Assembly (NCBI GenBank): GCA_022559845.1
Contig: CM040126.1
Location: 45,936,458-46,000,457 of the forward strand
Reading direction: 5' to 3'
Source: Amorphophallus konjac
Lineage: Eukaryota > Streptophyta > Magnoliopsida > Alismatales > Araceae
Length of the DNA: 64,000 nucleotides
A model generated the notes under the pieces. It searched no databases. It was given only the letters and a program-made list of their open reading frames with translations, and was not told the origin of the DNA. A program made the translations under genes and the position numbers. Shown piece after piece: positions 10,389 through 21,520 of this stretch (within the stretch, counting starts at the first letter, position 1; each line of letters begins with the position of its first letter).

Positions 10389-10803
10389 TATGATCATCAT
10401 CGTCATTTTTGACGTCCACAACGCCCATGAGGTAGGCATGCTTCAGACCGACAAGGAGAGCCTCATACTCGGCTATATTATTTGTGGCAGGAAAAGAGAG
10501 TTGATAAGCGATAGGGATGGTCACTCCTTCCGGAGTGAGGAGAACGGCGCCGATTCCACAGCCCTGAGAATTGAGAGCACCGTCGAAATGAAGGGACCAA
10601 AATGGAAGATGAGTGATTATAGCCAAGTGTTCATCAGGAAATTCATCTTGGATTGAATCAGAGCGAGGGATAGGAGAATGAGCGAGATGTTCAGCGATCG
10701 CGTATCCCTTGATCGCTTTCTGAACAACGAAGGTGATATCAAATTGGGAGAGAAAGCTCTGCCAGCGAGCTAATCGACTAGAAAGGATAGGTTTTTCTAA
10801 GAG
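10389..10803 (-). pseudogene. pol: Tat RNase H N-terminal part and RT-RNase H connection
   Basis: From the right, the frame reads LLEKPILSSRLARWQSFLSQ and VVQKAIKGYAIAEHLAH, typical of the Tat connection region. Then comes WSLHFDGALNSQGCGIGAVL with the first RNase H Asp, NNIAEYEALLVGLKHA with the catalytic Glu, and ends MGVVDVKN at the insertion. A TAA codon at about 10804 replaces a conserved aromatic residue in DPIRxLLEKP and separates this part from RT. Confidence 0.85.
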
Positions 10804-12017
10804 TTAACGAATGGGGTCCATTCTAGAGATTAGCTTAACCTCGTGGGCAAGGAAATAGTGTTTGAGTTTTTGAGTTACCCACACTAGCGCTGCACAGGTC
10901 TTCTCCATGGCAGTATACTTAGATTCAGCATGATTAAACAACCTCAAAAGGTAGTATGCTGCCCTTTCCCTTCCTTCATCATCCACCTGAGCCAGAACAG
11001 CTCCTAGGGAGTCCTCAATAACAGAAATGTATAGGATCAGGGGTTTCCCAGGGACAGGTGGTTGCAGAACCGGGGGATTAGAAAGATATACCTTAAGATC
11101 CTCGTAGGCCTTCTGACATTGTTCGTTCCATTCAAACTTAGCCCCCACCTTCAACAATTCATAGAATGGGCGGCACCTCTGCGAATGTTGAGATATAAAT
11201 CTTCTAATGAACTGCAAGCGCCCAATCAAACCTCTGAGTTCGGTGATGTTCTTAGGCGGCGGCATCTCCATAACGGCCTTTGCTTTATTCGGATCGATCT
11301 GAATCCCCTATTTACTAACTATAAACCCGAGCAATTTCCTCGATGCAACTCCAAACACGCATTTCTTTGGATTCATTTTCAGCTTGTACTCCCTAGCCCT
11401 TTGCAATACCTTGGCTAAAATGGCGGGGTGCTCTTCTTTGGACCTCGACTTTACCAGGATATCGTCCACATAGGCTTCCATGTACACATGCATCATGTCG
11501 TGGAAGATAGCCATCATTGCCCGCTGGTACGTGGCACCCGCATTCTTTAATCTGTATGGCATAATGACATAGCAGTACGTGCCCCAGGGTGTGGTGAAAG
11601 AGGTCTTCTCTTGATCTTCAGGAGCAAGGCGGATTTGATTATAACGAGAATACCCATCCATAAATGAGAGGGCCTCATACCCAGCCGTGTTGTCCACCAG
11701 TACATCAATGTGAGGAACCGGGAAATCATCCTTCGAACATGCCTTATTCAAGTCCCTGAAATCAATACAAATCTGGATTTTCCATCCTTTTTCATTACTG
11801 GGACTATGTTCGCCACCCATTGCGGATATAAAATAACTCTAATAAACCTGGCCTTATGCAATTTATCAACTTCCTCTTTTGCCCTCAAGGCCATTTACGG
11901 GTGGAATCTTCTTGCATTTTATTTAACGGGTGTTGCCCCTGGTTTAAGAATGAGTCGGTGTTCGACCAACGTGGGGTCAAGACCCGACATGTCCTCATAG
12001 GACCAGGCAAATGAATC
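10804..12017 (-). pseudogene. pol: Tat-lineage reverse transcriptase, broken
   Basis: This is the reverse transcriptase of element C. From the right edge it reads SFAWSYEDMSGLDPTLVEH, the standard start of Tat RT, then IQICIDFRDLNKACSKDDFP, the active site AYVDDILVKS (both Asp present), and KCVFGVASRKLLGFIVSK. A TAG at about 11308 interrupts before GIQIDPNKAKAVMEMP. The frame then continues through the thumb and connection (RRFISQHSQRCRPFYELLK). There is also a frameshift or gap near 11820-11885. The right end is cut by chromovirus A: the codons for RDS directly before FAWSYED are repeated on the far side at 26427. Confidence 0.9.
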
Positions 12018-14279
12018 TGATGCGGGACGGACTGAGGAGACGACGCTATATGAGACGGACACGACTCGACCAGCAAAGACACGACCACTAGAGCGACCTC
12101 GGCTCGACACTAAGAGCTCCTATGGGCTACACGTCGCTAACAGAAGTGCAAACTCACTCGTCGTCCTAAGCGAGGGAAAGCGTGGATCGTGCGCGGTTAA
12201 GGAACCGGCAGAGTTTAAGGTAGTCTGACTCAACTTCCGGACTCGGATCGAGTCGCGGGATGGGTCACTCTCACACTCACAGCGGCGACATGAACACACG
12301 GGCTAGGAACCTATACTCTCGCAGCGGCATAAGACCGTATACTAGCTAAGCAAAGTAACACCGAGAAGTTTAGACCGTTACCTCCACGCACCCGGCGTGG
12401 CAAAGACAACCCGGCCGATTTACGGACTCCCGGTTAAACAATTTTACAGCGGTACAAATATTTGACCCACTCCACGCAGGGAGGTAATAGGTCACATGTG
12501 GGGCCCGGCAATCGCGCGAATCGGGTTGACAGGCAGCATCTTGATGTCGCCCGGCGGTGCCGAACACGCGTCTAAAGTGCTGTCCGGACGGCGCGATCTA
12601 CGGGTCCGTGGGGCCCACGGATGGTGCTGTCCTCCCAGCCTGCTGGGGTGGGGCCCATTGTGATGGGGACCCCTGGTGGCGTGCCTCCCTGGACGACAGT
12701 CGGCCGGAAACTCCGGTCGGTGGCCAATCGGCTCCGATCTCCACGTTGTGAAGTGGCTGCCCACGGATTCTGGTTTCTATTTTCTGGCGCGCGCTCCGAC
12801 GAGATCGGCCGCTGCGACCAATCCCGATGTCGGATCAGGGCACAGGAGCTATCGTTGGAAATCTCTCTTGAAATCCTTCAATCTAGGCCCAGAGAGAGGA
12901 CCTGGATCTGCTCGGATCTAGCCTTTGTTAAATTTTGATGTTCATGTTATACAGTACCTGAACTCTCAGATTAGTAGGTGAGTTGTCTGAGAACTACCGT
13001 TGACCATGAGGTAGAAGTCAGATTCAGATCCTGAGCTCTTCACCAAAGTTTTATGGATTTGAACAAGGAAAACGGCCATAATTTTTGTGGAAGGATTGGA
13101 AGAGGCTATGATTTTTTATGATTTTTATACTGGAGGGTCGTCGGATCTGGAAACTGATAGACAGCACTGTAGATGGATCTGAAAACGATTTTTATAAAAT
13201 AGGTGGAGGGCTGATCAAAAATCAAGCAAAATCGTGGGTGGAGGGGTTGATAGGTAGAACATCCAGTAAAATTGGGAGCTCTGGAAAAAATCACAAAAGG
13301 GATCGAAGATGGAGAACTCAAGAAAGATGGAAATCAGATCTGAAACTGGCAGAACTGAAATTGAAAGTTGGACGAAAATGGAAAATTAGAAAAAGTAAAC
13401 TAGAAGGCCAACCGACTTTTCTATGGTGTGGTTGATATCCCTAGAACATCCCCTCCAAATTTGGTGCCCAGAAGATCACGAGGGAGAGCTGCAAAATTCG
13501 GACAAGCGGCTATTGCACTGCGCGGACAGAATACCGATGAGAACCGTGGCGGTGCGAGGGCGGCACGATGGCGGCGACGGCGATCACCGGAACGATAAGA
13601 GAGGCGTCACACCTCAGAATGGCAACCGTCACAGCTGCAAGGGGGAGAGGGGGGAGAGAGGAGGGGTGCGCCCAAGGGCTTGCTCCAAGAAAATTTCTGA
13701 TTTCAAATGGCATTAATTCTTCCAAATGGGAAAATACAAGGCTTTATAGGTTACATATCAAATCCATTATCCACCATTGGATCTAGGGATGGGGAAATGG
13801 ATGGCCTAGATTAAGTGTGACCAACACACATAAAAAAATAAATAAAATACAAGGGGGGCGGCCTATTGACTAAGGGGACATGGTTGACATGGTAGGTGGC
13901 CTACCTTGGACTTTGAAGTCCAATTGTCTCCCATGTGTCATTTACCATTCAACTCTTCTAGATGCCTCCATTTGACATGTTGACTGACCCCACATGGGGC
14001 CCTAGGCTGAGGTGGATCAATGGGAGGGGTCTGGGGGGGCCGTGGGACCCGGGGGTCCCATTTTGCAAATAAACCCCTCTTACAATCAAAATTACAAACC
14101 GAATAAAATGAAACAAACACACATTACACACAAATAAAGTCTAAACAAATATGATAAATGTCAAGACTCCAGGGGGAGTCTCCAGGCTGTCTCCGAGCCA
14201 GATGGACGATGAAGTGGCTCGAGTCGTGCTCCGCGTGCGGTACCGGCGGCTCGGCATAACTGCTCGGGTGTCCGCACCA
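12018..14279 (-). repeat. 3' LTR of chromovirus A
   Basis: The minus-strand LTR starts TGGTGCGGACACCCGAGC (ending at 14279) and ends CCCGTCCCGCATCA (at 12018). It pairs with the copy at 24161-26426. A minus-strand TATA box CCTATAAAGCC lies at 13740-13750. Plus-strand and minus-strand ORFs in 12370-13786 are unrelated to known proteins and are mirrored in the other LTR copy; they are taken as incidental. Confidence 0.92.
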
Positions 14280-14923
14280 ATTCTCCCCGGGTGGGAGAAA
14301 CTCGACCCTGTCGAGTAAGGGTCTGCATCGCTCCGGTATCGCTCCAGAAGGTCTGGATCAATCCGCTGCAACTCGCCATGCGTGATCCATGTGTCCTCGG
14401 TAGCGGGCCGTCCTCTCCATCGCACTAGGTAGCGCGGGTAGGATCCACTCCTGGTAACTGTCACCTGCTCATCCAGTATATGATCTATATGCTCACGCTG
14501 CCGCGACAAAGGGGCTGGAGGTGGACACTCAGGTGTGGGATCACTCTCAAGGGGAGGAGATGGCTCGAAAGGCTCACTAGAGATCACCGCTGGGTCCCTA
14601 TATGCAACTAGATCCGATACATTGAAAGTAGAGCTTATACCATATTCCTCGGGCAAGTCCACAACATACGCATTGGATACAACGCGTTTCAATACTCTAA
14701 ATGGACCGGCTCCGCGAGCTTGCAACTTCTTAACGGTTCCAGAGGGAAACCGTTCAGGTCTTACCCTGATCATGACATATTCGCCCTCTTGGAACTCTCG
14801 GTGGTGTCGATGGGCATCGGCTAGCTCTTTGTAACGTGCATTGCTGGCCTCAATGTGACGACGGATGTCGTCATGCAGACTACTAACATGCTTAGCAAAA
14901 GAAAAAAACACACGGATGCACAC
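14141..14923 (-). CDS. Chromodomain-bearing integrase C-terminal fragment (A)
   Basis: A 260-codon frame starts inside integrase. Residues about 8-40 (FAKHVSSLHDDIRRHIEASN) are the end of the integrase core linker. Residues 47-108 are the GPY/F-type domain (GEYVMIRVRPERFPSGTVKK, GAGPFRVLKR, GISSTFNVSDLVAY). Residues 146-196 are a chromodomain (IDHILDEQVTVTRSG, YLVRWRGRPATEDTW), the module chromoviruses use to direct integration to chromatin marks. The catalytic DDE part is absent. The frame crosses the polypurine tract and ends about 45 codons inside the 3' LTR. The frame is intact, unlike the pol of element C. B has the same fragment with a frameshift. A start codon for this product is not evident; it could be read by frameshift, splicing or reinitiation after gag. 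Confidence 0.85.
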   Translation of the reverse strand: MCIRVFFSFAKHVSSLHDDIRRHIEASNARYKELADAHRHHREFQEGEYVMIRVRPERFPSGTVKKLQARGAGPFRVLKRVVSNAYVVDLPEEYGISSTFNVSDLVAYRDPAVISSEPFEPSPPLESDPTPECPPPAPLSRQREHIDHILDEQVTVTRSGSYPRYLVRWRGRPATEDTWITHGELQRIDPDLLERYRSDADPYSTGSSFSHPGRIGADTRAVMPSRRYRTRSTTRATSSSIWLGDSLETPPGVLTFIIFV

Positions 14924-14959
14924 ACAACCCTACACAAACCTATTGTCAGTCCGACCCAA

Positions 14960-16678
14960 TCATATGCAAGGTGGTCCAAGACATCCGAATGTGTGCCATG
15001 CATACACTAGAGGCAACCGGAAGTTGATGGAATGTGAAAGGCATCCTAAAGTGATCCATTCATGCACGGATGGCCTTTTAGATTTGGGAGCTTTGGGCGG
15101 GTCATCTTCTACATCACCCCGATATGTAGGAGTATTATGAACGGGTTTGGAGGTTGTAGATGGATCGGCCCGTGGAGAAGGAGCATGATGGTGGACTCTC
15201 TCGAAAAGGTGGAGTAAATATGGTGGGTCACGGGGTCCACAAGAGAATGGGTCGAAGGGATCAAAGAAGGTATGACCCCTCGGACTAAGCTTCCACAAAT
15301 CATTGTCCCACATTTGGAAATCTTGTAGGTGTAAATGATCACCTTCATTCATTGTGAGAGGTGGGACGACAGTCATAGGTAGAAAGTAAGATTCCTCCCT
15401 TGGGCAAATGGGAATGAAGTCGGGCTCGACCGGCATAGGGAGGAGTAGAAGAACCTCCGTGGTAACATGACCCACGGTGTACACGGAGGTGATGGACCCT
15501 AAAGCGGGATGAGTGAAACTACGACATGTGGGTCGGTCGAAGCCTGGAGCCAACAAGTGCGTAAATGTCAATTGCCGGTCTAACCCTTTAAGAAGGTCAT
15601 CCAATGTATCCACATAGTGACTAGACTGGAAAGTGGTGTGAAATGAATTGATTGGCACCAGAGGTAGGATAGGGTCCATAGATGGGAGGGGAGATGGGGC
15701 CAGGCCATTCTTAAGCCAGCTAAGGAGTGACTCGGCTATAAGTAGCTTTCCCGTTAGAAACACGGGTAGTTGTGGCTGAGGTGGCTCCGAATAAAGATCG
15801 GAGAGTGAGGCTTCTCCAACCCTTTTGTCCCCTAGGGCTAGAGATGTCCGAGTGGGACACTGTCCGGCAAAGTGACCAAAACCCTGGCAGTAATAACACT
15901 GTTGTCGTGATCCACTACACTCCTTGATAAGTGTGTCCTTACCCTTATCCTCCTGACGGACAGGGGGTGCAGGCAATGGGGCTCTCGTGGGTGGGGGAAG
16001 AGGATCCACTATGATGGGGAGAGGACCTTGGGATGGCACCTTAGATGGCATCGGGTTGGGGCTACCGGTTGCTACCTCCTTAGGCTCGTGCTTGGTTCCA
16101 TTCTGTCTAGGGGGTAGGCAAGGGGAAACCAGGGACTCGATATCAGCACACCTCCTATCCACTCTATCCAAAATGATTTGGAAGAGTTCGGCAATGGTGG
16201 GGTTCGGAGTAAGAGCGATGTGATGGACTCTCCCATATGAATTCGGCTTAGTCATGGAGCTAGGCTCTTCTACATGCGCGGCGCGTTGCCTCCGATTATG
16301 GCCCACTTGGGTGGAGGTGATTGGGTAGGGTCGGTTGGAGGTGACCGGGCCGGGTAGGTAGACCTTCCTAAGTTCGCCCTTCATCTCATGCCACGACTCG
16401 ATGGGCCTTTGCCTCCTAACCTCTCTCATGCGCTCAATGCTCTCCTATTTCCAGGCGGCTTTGTGGACAAGTCTCTCTTGGGCAAAACTGACTTGCATGG
16501 CATCGAACATGGTGTAACATTCAAAATATTTGTCCATGGTAGCCTCCCACTTGAGGTAGTCACCCGGGTCATTAGCACCATAAAAATCTGAGGCTTCGGG
16601 CCTACGGAAGGGGAGAGGGTGGTTGCCAAGCCCATGGGTGGACCAACGGCCATATTGCCCGGGTGATGGGGAATCCAT
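14960..16678 (-). CDS. gag: Gag-like protein of chromovirus A with unknown C-terminal half
   Basis: The frame starts at 16678. The first 77 codons contain ASDFYGANDPGDYLKWEATM and YFECYTMFD, typical of the start of the chromovirus capsid domain. One TAG at 16445-16447 follows AAWK. The same frame then continues 489 codons with RRQRPIESWHEMKGELRKVY. A CCHC zinc knuckle, CYYCQGFGHFAGQC, lies at residues 178-191 of this second part. Downstream, about 280 residues do not resemble protease or RT: SMDPILPLVPINSFHTTF, TSVYTVGHVTTEVLLLLPMP, FIPICPREESYFLPM, HTFFDPFDPFSCGPRDPPYL, ending AWHTFGCLGPPCI. Element B keeps this part open too. Compared with B, A lacks the SVFEYIRDFD capsid segment. The function of the C-terminal half is unknown. 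Confidence 0.75.
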
Positions 16679-16990
16679 GGGAAATTGGGGAACTATATGT
16701 TAGACATGCCGACACTTGGACAAGACCGACTGACTCTTATTGGACTACACACGAACTAGGAGACACAAACTGATGCAAACACCGACTAATGTATCTAGAC
16801 CTAAACCCATATCCGGTACGTGACGGAGTTAATCGATCCGAAGATCACTCCCGCAAGTGTGCGGCCTTCCCGATAGGCATAGCCTAACGTTCGGGCAACA
16901 CCTTTTAAGATACCAGATTATCAGGATGAAATGCAATTTTAAAACACCCCTTTTTTTTTGAAAATAATGATGATCCTAGACTCGACTTAG
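16679..16990 (-). other. Leader of chromovirus A, gag-proximal part
   Basis: This is untranslated leader between gag and the point where B inserted. It matches the leader of B (21521-21740) closely, for example CGACTTAG preceded by TGATGATCCTAGACT. The last five bases CTTAG (16986-16990) are the left copy of B's target duplication. Confidence 0.85.
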
Positions 16991-19278
16991 TGATGCGGGA
17001 CGGACACGGGAGACGACACTATACAGTGCCACCCTCGGACTCTAGATGAAGACGCGACCAGCAATACACACCAGGGAGACACTAAGCCCGACACTACGAG
17101 CTCCTAGTGGCAAAACGTCGCTAACAGAAGTACAAGCTCACTCGGCGTCCCATGCGAGGGAAAGCGTGGATCGTGCGCGGTTAAGGAACCGGCAGAGTTC
17201 AAGGTAGTCAGACTCACTTCCGGACTCGGATCGAGTCGCGGGACGGGTCACTCTCACGCTCACAGCGGTGACATGGACACACGGGCTAGGAACCTACACT
17301 CTCGGCAGCGGCCTAAGACCGTATACTAGCTAAGCAATGTAACGCCAAGAAGTTAGGATCATTACCTCCACGCACCCGGCGTGGCGAAGACACCCCGGCT
17401 GACTTACGGACCCCCGGTTAACATAATTCACAGCAGTACAAAAGATTCGACCCACTCCACGCAGGGAGGTAAAAGGTCACATGTGGGCCCCGGGATCACG
17501 CAAATCAGGTTGACAGGCAGCATCTTGATGTCGACTCGACGCGCCGAACTCCGCGTTTTCGTGCTTCCCGAACGGCGGGTTCTGCGGGCCCGTGGGGCCC
17601 ACGGATGGTGCTCTCCTCCGGATCTACGGAGGTGGGTCCCACTATGATGGAGACCCCTGGTGGCGCGCCTCCACGGACGGCGGTCGGCCGGAGACACCGA
17701 TTGGTGGCCGGTCGGGTCCGATCTTCAAGTTGTGAATGGCTGCCCACGGATTTCAGTTCTGTTTTCCCTACGCGCGCTCCGGCGAAAACAGCCGCTGCGG
17801 TCGATCCCGACGTCGGATCGGGACGCATGAGCTATCGTTGGAAAGCTCTCTTCAAATGCTTCAATCTAGACTTAGAGAGATCTGATGGATCTAGCCGATC
17901 TAGACTTTAATGAATTTACAAATCCCTGTTGTACAGTAACGAGACATCAGATTTACAGGGTACTTGTCTGAGAACCACCATTGACCGCCTACTTTCCGTA
18001 GGAATCAGACTTCAAGCTCTTCTTCAACTTTGTAGATAATCAAACCATGAAGCTGGGACAATTTTTGAATTGGATTCGAGGTGGTGGTGATTTGATAGGA
18101 TTTTTGGAGTGTCTGGTGGTCAGATCTGGGAACTGGGGAACAGAACTGTAGCTAGGACTGAGAACGAATTTTAGAAAATATGAAATGGACGAACCAAAAA
18201 TTAAAAAAAATGGTGGATGAAGGGATGGATGCAAGGAACACCCAGTTAAATTGGGAGAACCAAAGAAAATCAAAAAAAGGACCTAAGACTTAAAACTCGG
18301 GGCGGGTGGAAATGGAAACAGACAGTAGACAGATCTGGAAACTGTGATTGGACAAAAATAAAAAAATACCAAATGAGATCTTTATGACCAACCAAAATTC
18401 TGAGGATGTGCTGGACACCTCTGGGAGATCCAGTAAAAGTTCCAGCTCGATCTGAGGCCGTGGCTGAGACTGGAATTTCGTGGAAGTGGCTGTGGTACTG
18501 CACGGACAGAACTCCGGCGGTGGCGATGGCGGCTCGTGGCGGCGGCGGCGGCGACCGGAACTGATAGGGTGGAGTCTCACCACCAGAGGAAGCCTTCACA
18601 GCTTCAAGAGGGAGAGGGAGAGAGAAGGGGGCGGCCTAGGCCTTGCTCAAGGGATTTTTTTCAACTTCAAATGGCATTAATTCATCAAAAATGGAAATTA
18701 CAAGCATATATAGGTCACCAATCTAATCAATCCTCCACCGTTGGATCTAGGGATGGGAGATGGAGGGCTGGGATTGCTTGTGACCATCCACAAAAATTAA
18801 AATTGAAAAAAAACAAGGAGGGGGGCGGCCTATTGACTTTATTGGCAAGGGGGGGCAAGTTTGACATGGTAGGTGGGAGGTGGGTGGCCATCTTGGACTT
18901 TCCAAGTCACTTGTCTCCCATGTGTCTTTTACCATTCAAACTTCTAGATGCCTCCATTTGACATGTTGACTGACCCCACATGGGACCCAAGGCTGAGGTG
19001 GCCCAATGGGGTGGGGCCTGGGGGCCCGTGGGGCCCACGGGGTCGAATTGCACATAAGCCCCTATTACAATCAAAATGGCAAACCGAATGCAACGAAATA
19101 AACACAAATTAAACACACATAAAGTCTAACTAAATATAATAAATGGGGAGGCTCAAGGCGGAGTCTCCAGGCTGTCTCCGAGCCAGATGGATGCTGAGGT
19201 GGCTCGAGTCGTGCTCCTCGTGTGCGGTACCGGTGGCTCGGCGTATCGTGCCGATCAGCTGCTCGGGTGTCCGCACCA
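16991..19278 (-). repeat. 3' LTR of chromovirus B
   Basis: The minus-strand LTR begins TGGTGCGGACACC at 19278 and ends GCATCA at 16991. A minus-strand TATA box (CTATATATGC) lies at about 18704-18716. The copy at 21805-24099 is nearly identical by eye. Frames inside (for example 18270-18961) occur in both copies and have no recognisable domain. Confidence 0.92.
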
Positions 19279-19930
19279 ATTCTCCCCAGGTGGGAGAAAC
19301 TCGACCCTGTCGAGTAAGGGTCTGCATCGCTCCTGTATCGCTTAAAAAGGTCGGATCGATCCGCTGCAACTCGCCATGCGTGATCCATGTGTCCTCAGTA
19401 GTGGGCCGTCCTCTCCATCGCACTAGGTAGCGCGGGTAAGATCCACTCCTGGTAACTGTCACTTGCTCGTCCAGTATACGATCTATATGCTCACGCTGCC
19501 GTGAAAAAGGGGCTGGAGGTGGAAGTGGACACTCAGGTGTGGGATCACTCTCAAGGGGAGGAGATGGCTCAAAAGGCTCACTAGGGATCACCGCTGGGTC
19601 CCTATATGCAACAAGATCCGATACATTGAAGGTAGAGCTTATACCATATTCCTCGGGCAGGTCCACAACATACGCATTGGATCCAACGCGTTTCAACACT
19701 CTAAAGGGACCGGCTCCGCGAGCTTGCAACTTCTTAACGGTTCCAGAGGGAAACCGTTCAGGTCTTACCCTGATCATGACGTATTCGCCCTCGTGGAACT
19801 CTCGGTGGTGTCGGTGAGCATCGGCTAACTCCTTGTACCGTGCATTGCTGGCCTCAACTGTGACGACGGACATCGTCATGCAGACTCCTAACATGATTAG
19901 CAAAAGAAAAGAAACACAGGATGCACACAC
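19130..19930 (-). pseudogene. Chromodomain integrase fragment of B, frameshifted tail
   Basis: This is the same product as in A: GEYVMIRVRPERFPSGTVKK, GISSTFNVSDLVAYRDP and the chromodomain IDRILDEQVTVTRSG to HGELQRIDP. After that point the frame shifts by one base relative to A. The expected tail (RYRSDADPYSTGSSFSHLGR) continues in another frame (19071-19388). A tandem duplication of about 50 bp (around 19880-19980) sits at the gag-integrase junction. The DDE part is absent, at the same junction as in A. Confidence 0.8.
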
Positions 19931-20011
19931 GACCTAACATGCTTAGCAAAAGAAAAGAAACACACGGATGCACACACGACCCTAAACAACCCTACAGTTA
20001 GTAAAACCCAA

Positions 20012-21520
20012 TCATATGCAAGGTGGTCCAGGACATCCGAATGTGTGCCATGCATGCATTTGACATAACCGGAGGTTAATGTCATGGTGGACTCCTAGAC
20101 ATCCTACGATGCACCATTCATGGACATGGGGTTTGGATGTGGGAAGTCCGGGAGGTTTGGGTGGTTTAGGTGGACCGAGGAAACCAAAGTCTTCATAACC
20201 CTCTAATGACGGTTCGGACCTATTGCCATGTGAAGGTTGCCAGGCCCGAGTAGGAGGGGTGTGATCGTGGACTTCCTTAAAGAGATGGAATGGAGGTTGT
20301 GGGCCCAAGGGCCCATGAAGAAAGGGATCGAAGGGATCAAAGAATGTGTGACCCCTCGATATGGATTCCCTCATTTCAAAGTCCCATGTGTGGAAGTCTA
20401 GAAGGTGTTGTTGAACTCCTTCATCCTTGAAGGGAGATGAGACGGTGGGGGTATGATGATGGACTCCCTCGAAAAGGTGGAGTAAATATGGTGGGTCACG
20501 GGGTCCACAAGAGAATGGGTCGAAGGGATCAAAGAAGGTATGACCCTTCGTGCTGGGTTCCCACAAGTCACAGTCCCATGTGTAGAAGTCTTGAAGGTGT
20601 GGATGGTCACCTTCATGTATTGTGGCGGGTGGGACGATGATCGTAGGTAAGAAGTATGATTCCTCCCTTGGGCAAATGGGAGTGAAGTCGGGCTCGGCCG
20701 GCATAGGGAGGAGTAGAAGAACCTCCGTGGTAACATGACCCACGGTGTACACGGAGGTGATAGACCCTAAGGATGGATGTGTGAAGCTACGACCGATAGG
20801 TTGGTCAAAGCCTGGGGCCAACAAGTGCATAAATGTCAATTGCCGGTCTAATCCGTTAAGAAGGTCATCCAATGTATCCACATGGTGACTAGACCGGAAA
20901 GTGGTATGGAATGAGTTGATTGGCACCAGAGGTAGGATAGGGTCCATAGATTGAAAGGGAAGTGGGACCAAGCTATCCTTGAGCCAACTAAGTAGTGGCT
21001 CGGCTATGTAAAGTGTACCCGTTAGAAATACGGGTGACTCGGGCTTGGGTGGCTCCAAATGAGATGGTTCCGAATAGAGTTCGGAAGTAGAGGGTGGTAG
21101 CATGGGAGCTCTCGTGGGTGGGGAAGACCATGGGATAGGTTGTCCGACCGGCTCGGGAATCGACTGAGGGGTAGAGGCTTGCCGAAGGGCAGCATCTGTT
21201 CGCCGAATGGCGGCATCAAACCGGGCCTCGAAAGGCTCGACCTCGAGAGCGACCTGATAACACTGCGCTAGAGAGAACGCATCACGAATAAGACATTCAT
21301 ACCGGAAATGAAGCCGCAAACCTCTCCGAAACTGGGAGGCAATCGTGGTGCTCTCGTTTCCAAACCGGTACACGTCGAAGTCCCTAATGTACTCGAACAC
21401 GGACTTGTCGCCTTGGACGGGTTGGCATGGGTTGGCCATAGTTGCCAAAGGATGGGAATGGATCCCTAAGAATGGACATGCAAGGCCATTTGAACATGAG
21501 ACACAAACTGATGCAAACAC
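20012..21520 (-). CDS. gag: Gag-like protein of chromovirus B, zinc knuckle lost
   Basis: An open frame of 502 codons. Residues about 36-95 contain GDKSVFEYIRDFDVYRFGNE and SQFRRGLRLHFRYECLIRDAF, the second half of a chromovirus capsid domain. The first half and the CCHC knuckle present in A are missing. From LYSEPSHLEPP onward it follows A: SMDPILPLVPINSFHTTF, SVYTVGHVTTEVLLLLPMP, FTPICPREESYFLP. The segment LQDFYTWDCDLWEP..HTFFDPFDPFSCGP is tandemly repeated as LLDFHTWDFEMRES..HTFFDPFDPFLHGP; A has one copy. It ends AWHTFGCPGPPCI as in A. The true start is uncertain because the beginning of the frame may be leader sequence. Function of the C-terminal half is unknown. Confidence 0.7.
   Translation of the reverse strand: MFASVCVSCSNGLACPFLGIHSHPLATMANPCQPVQGDKSVFEYIRDFDVYRFGNESTTIASQFRRGLRLHFRYECLIRDAFSLAQCYQVALEVEPFEARFDAAIRRTDAALRQASTPQSIPEPVGQPIPWSSPPTRAPMLPPSTSELYSEPSHLEPPKPESPVFLTGTLYIAEPLLSWLKDSLVPLPFQSMDPILPLVPINSFHTTFRSSHHVDTLDDLLNGLDRQLTFMHLLAPGFDQPIGRSFTHPSLGSITSVYTVGHVTTEVLLLLPMPAEPDFTPICPREESYFLPTIIVPPATIHEGDHPHLQDFYTWDCDLWEPSTKGHTFFDPFDPFSCGPRDPPYLLHLFEGVHHHTPTVSSPFKDEGVQQHLLDFHTWDFEMRESISRGHTFFDPFDPFLHGPLGPQPPFHLFKEVHDHTPPTRAWQPSHGNRSEPSLEGYEDFGFLGPPKPPKPPGLPTSKPHVHEWCIVGCLGVHHDINLRLCQMHAWHTFGCPGPPCI

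Noticed and set aside
18270..18961. ORFs in the LTRs of chromoviruses A and B
   Set aside because: They occur in both LTR copies simply because LTRs are duplicates; no domain is seen.
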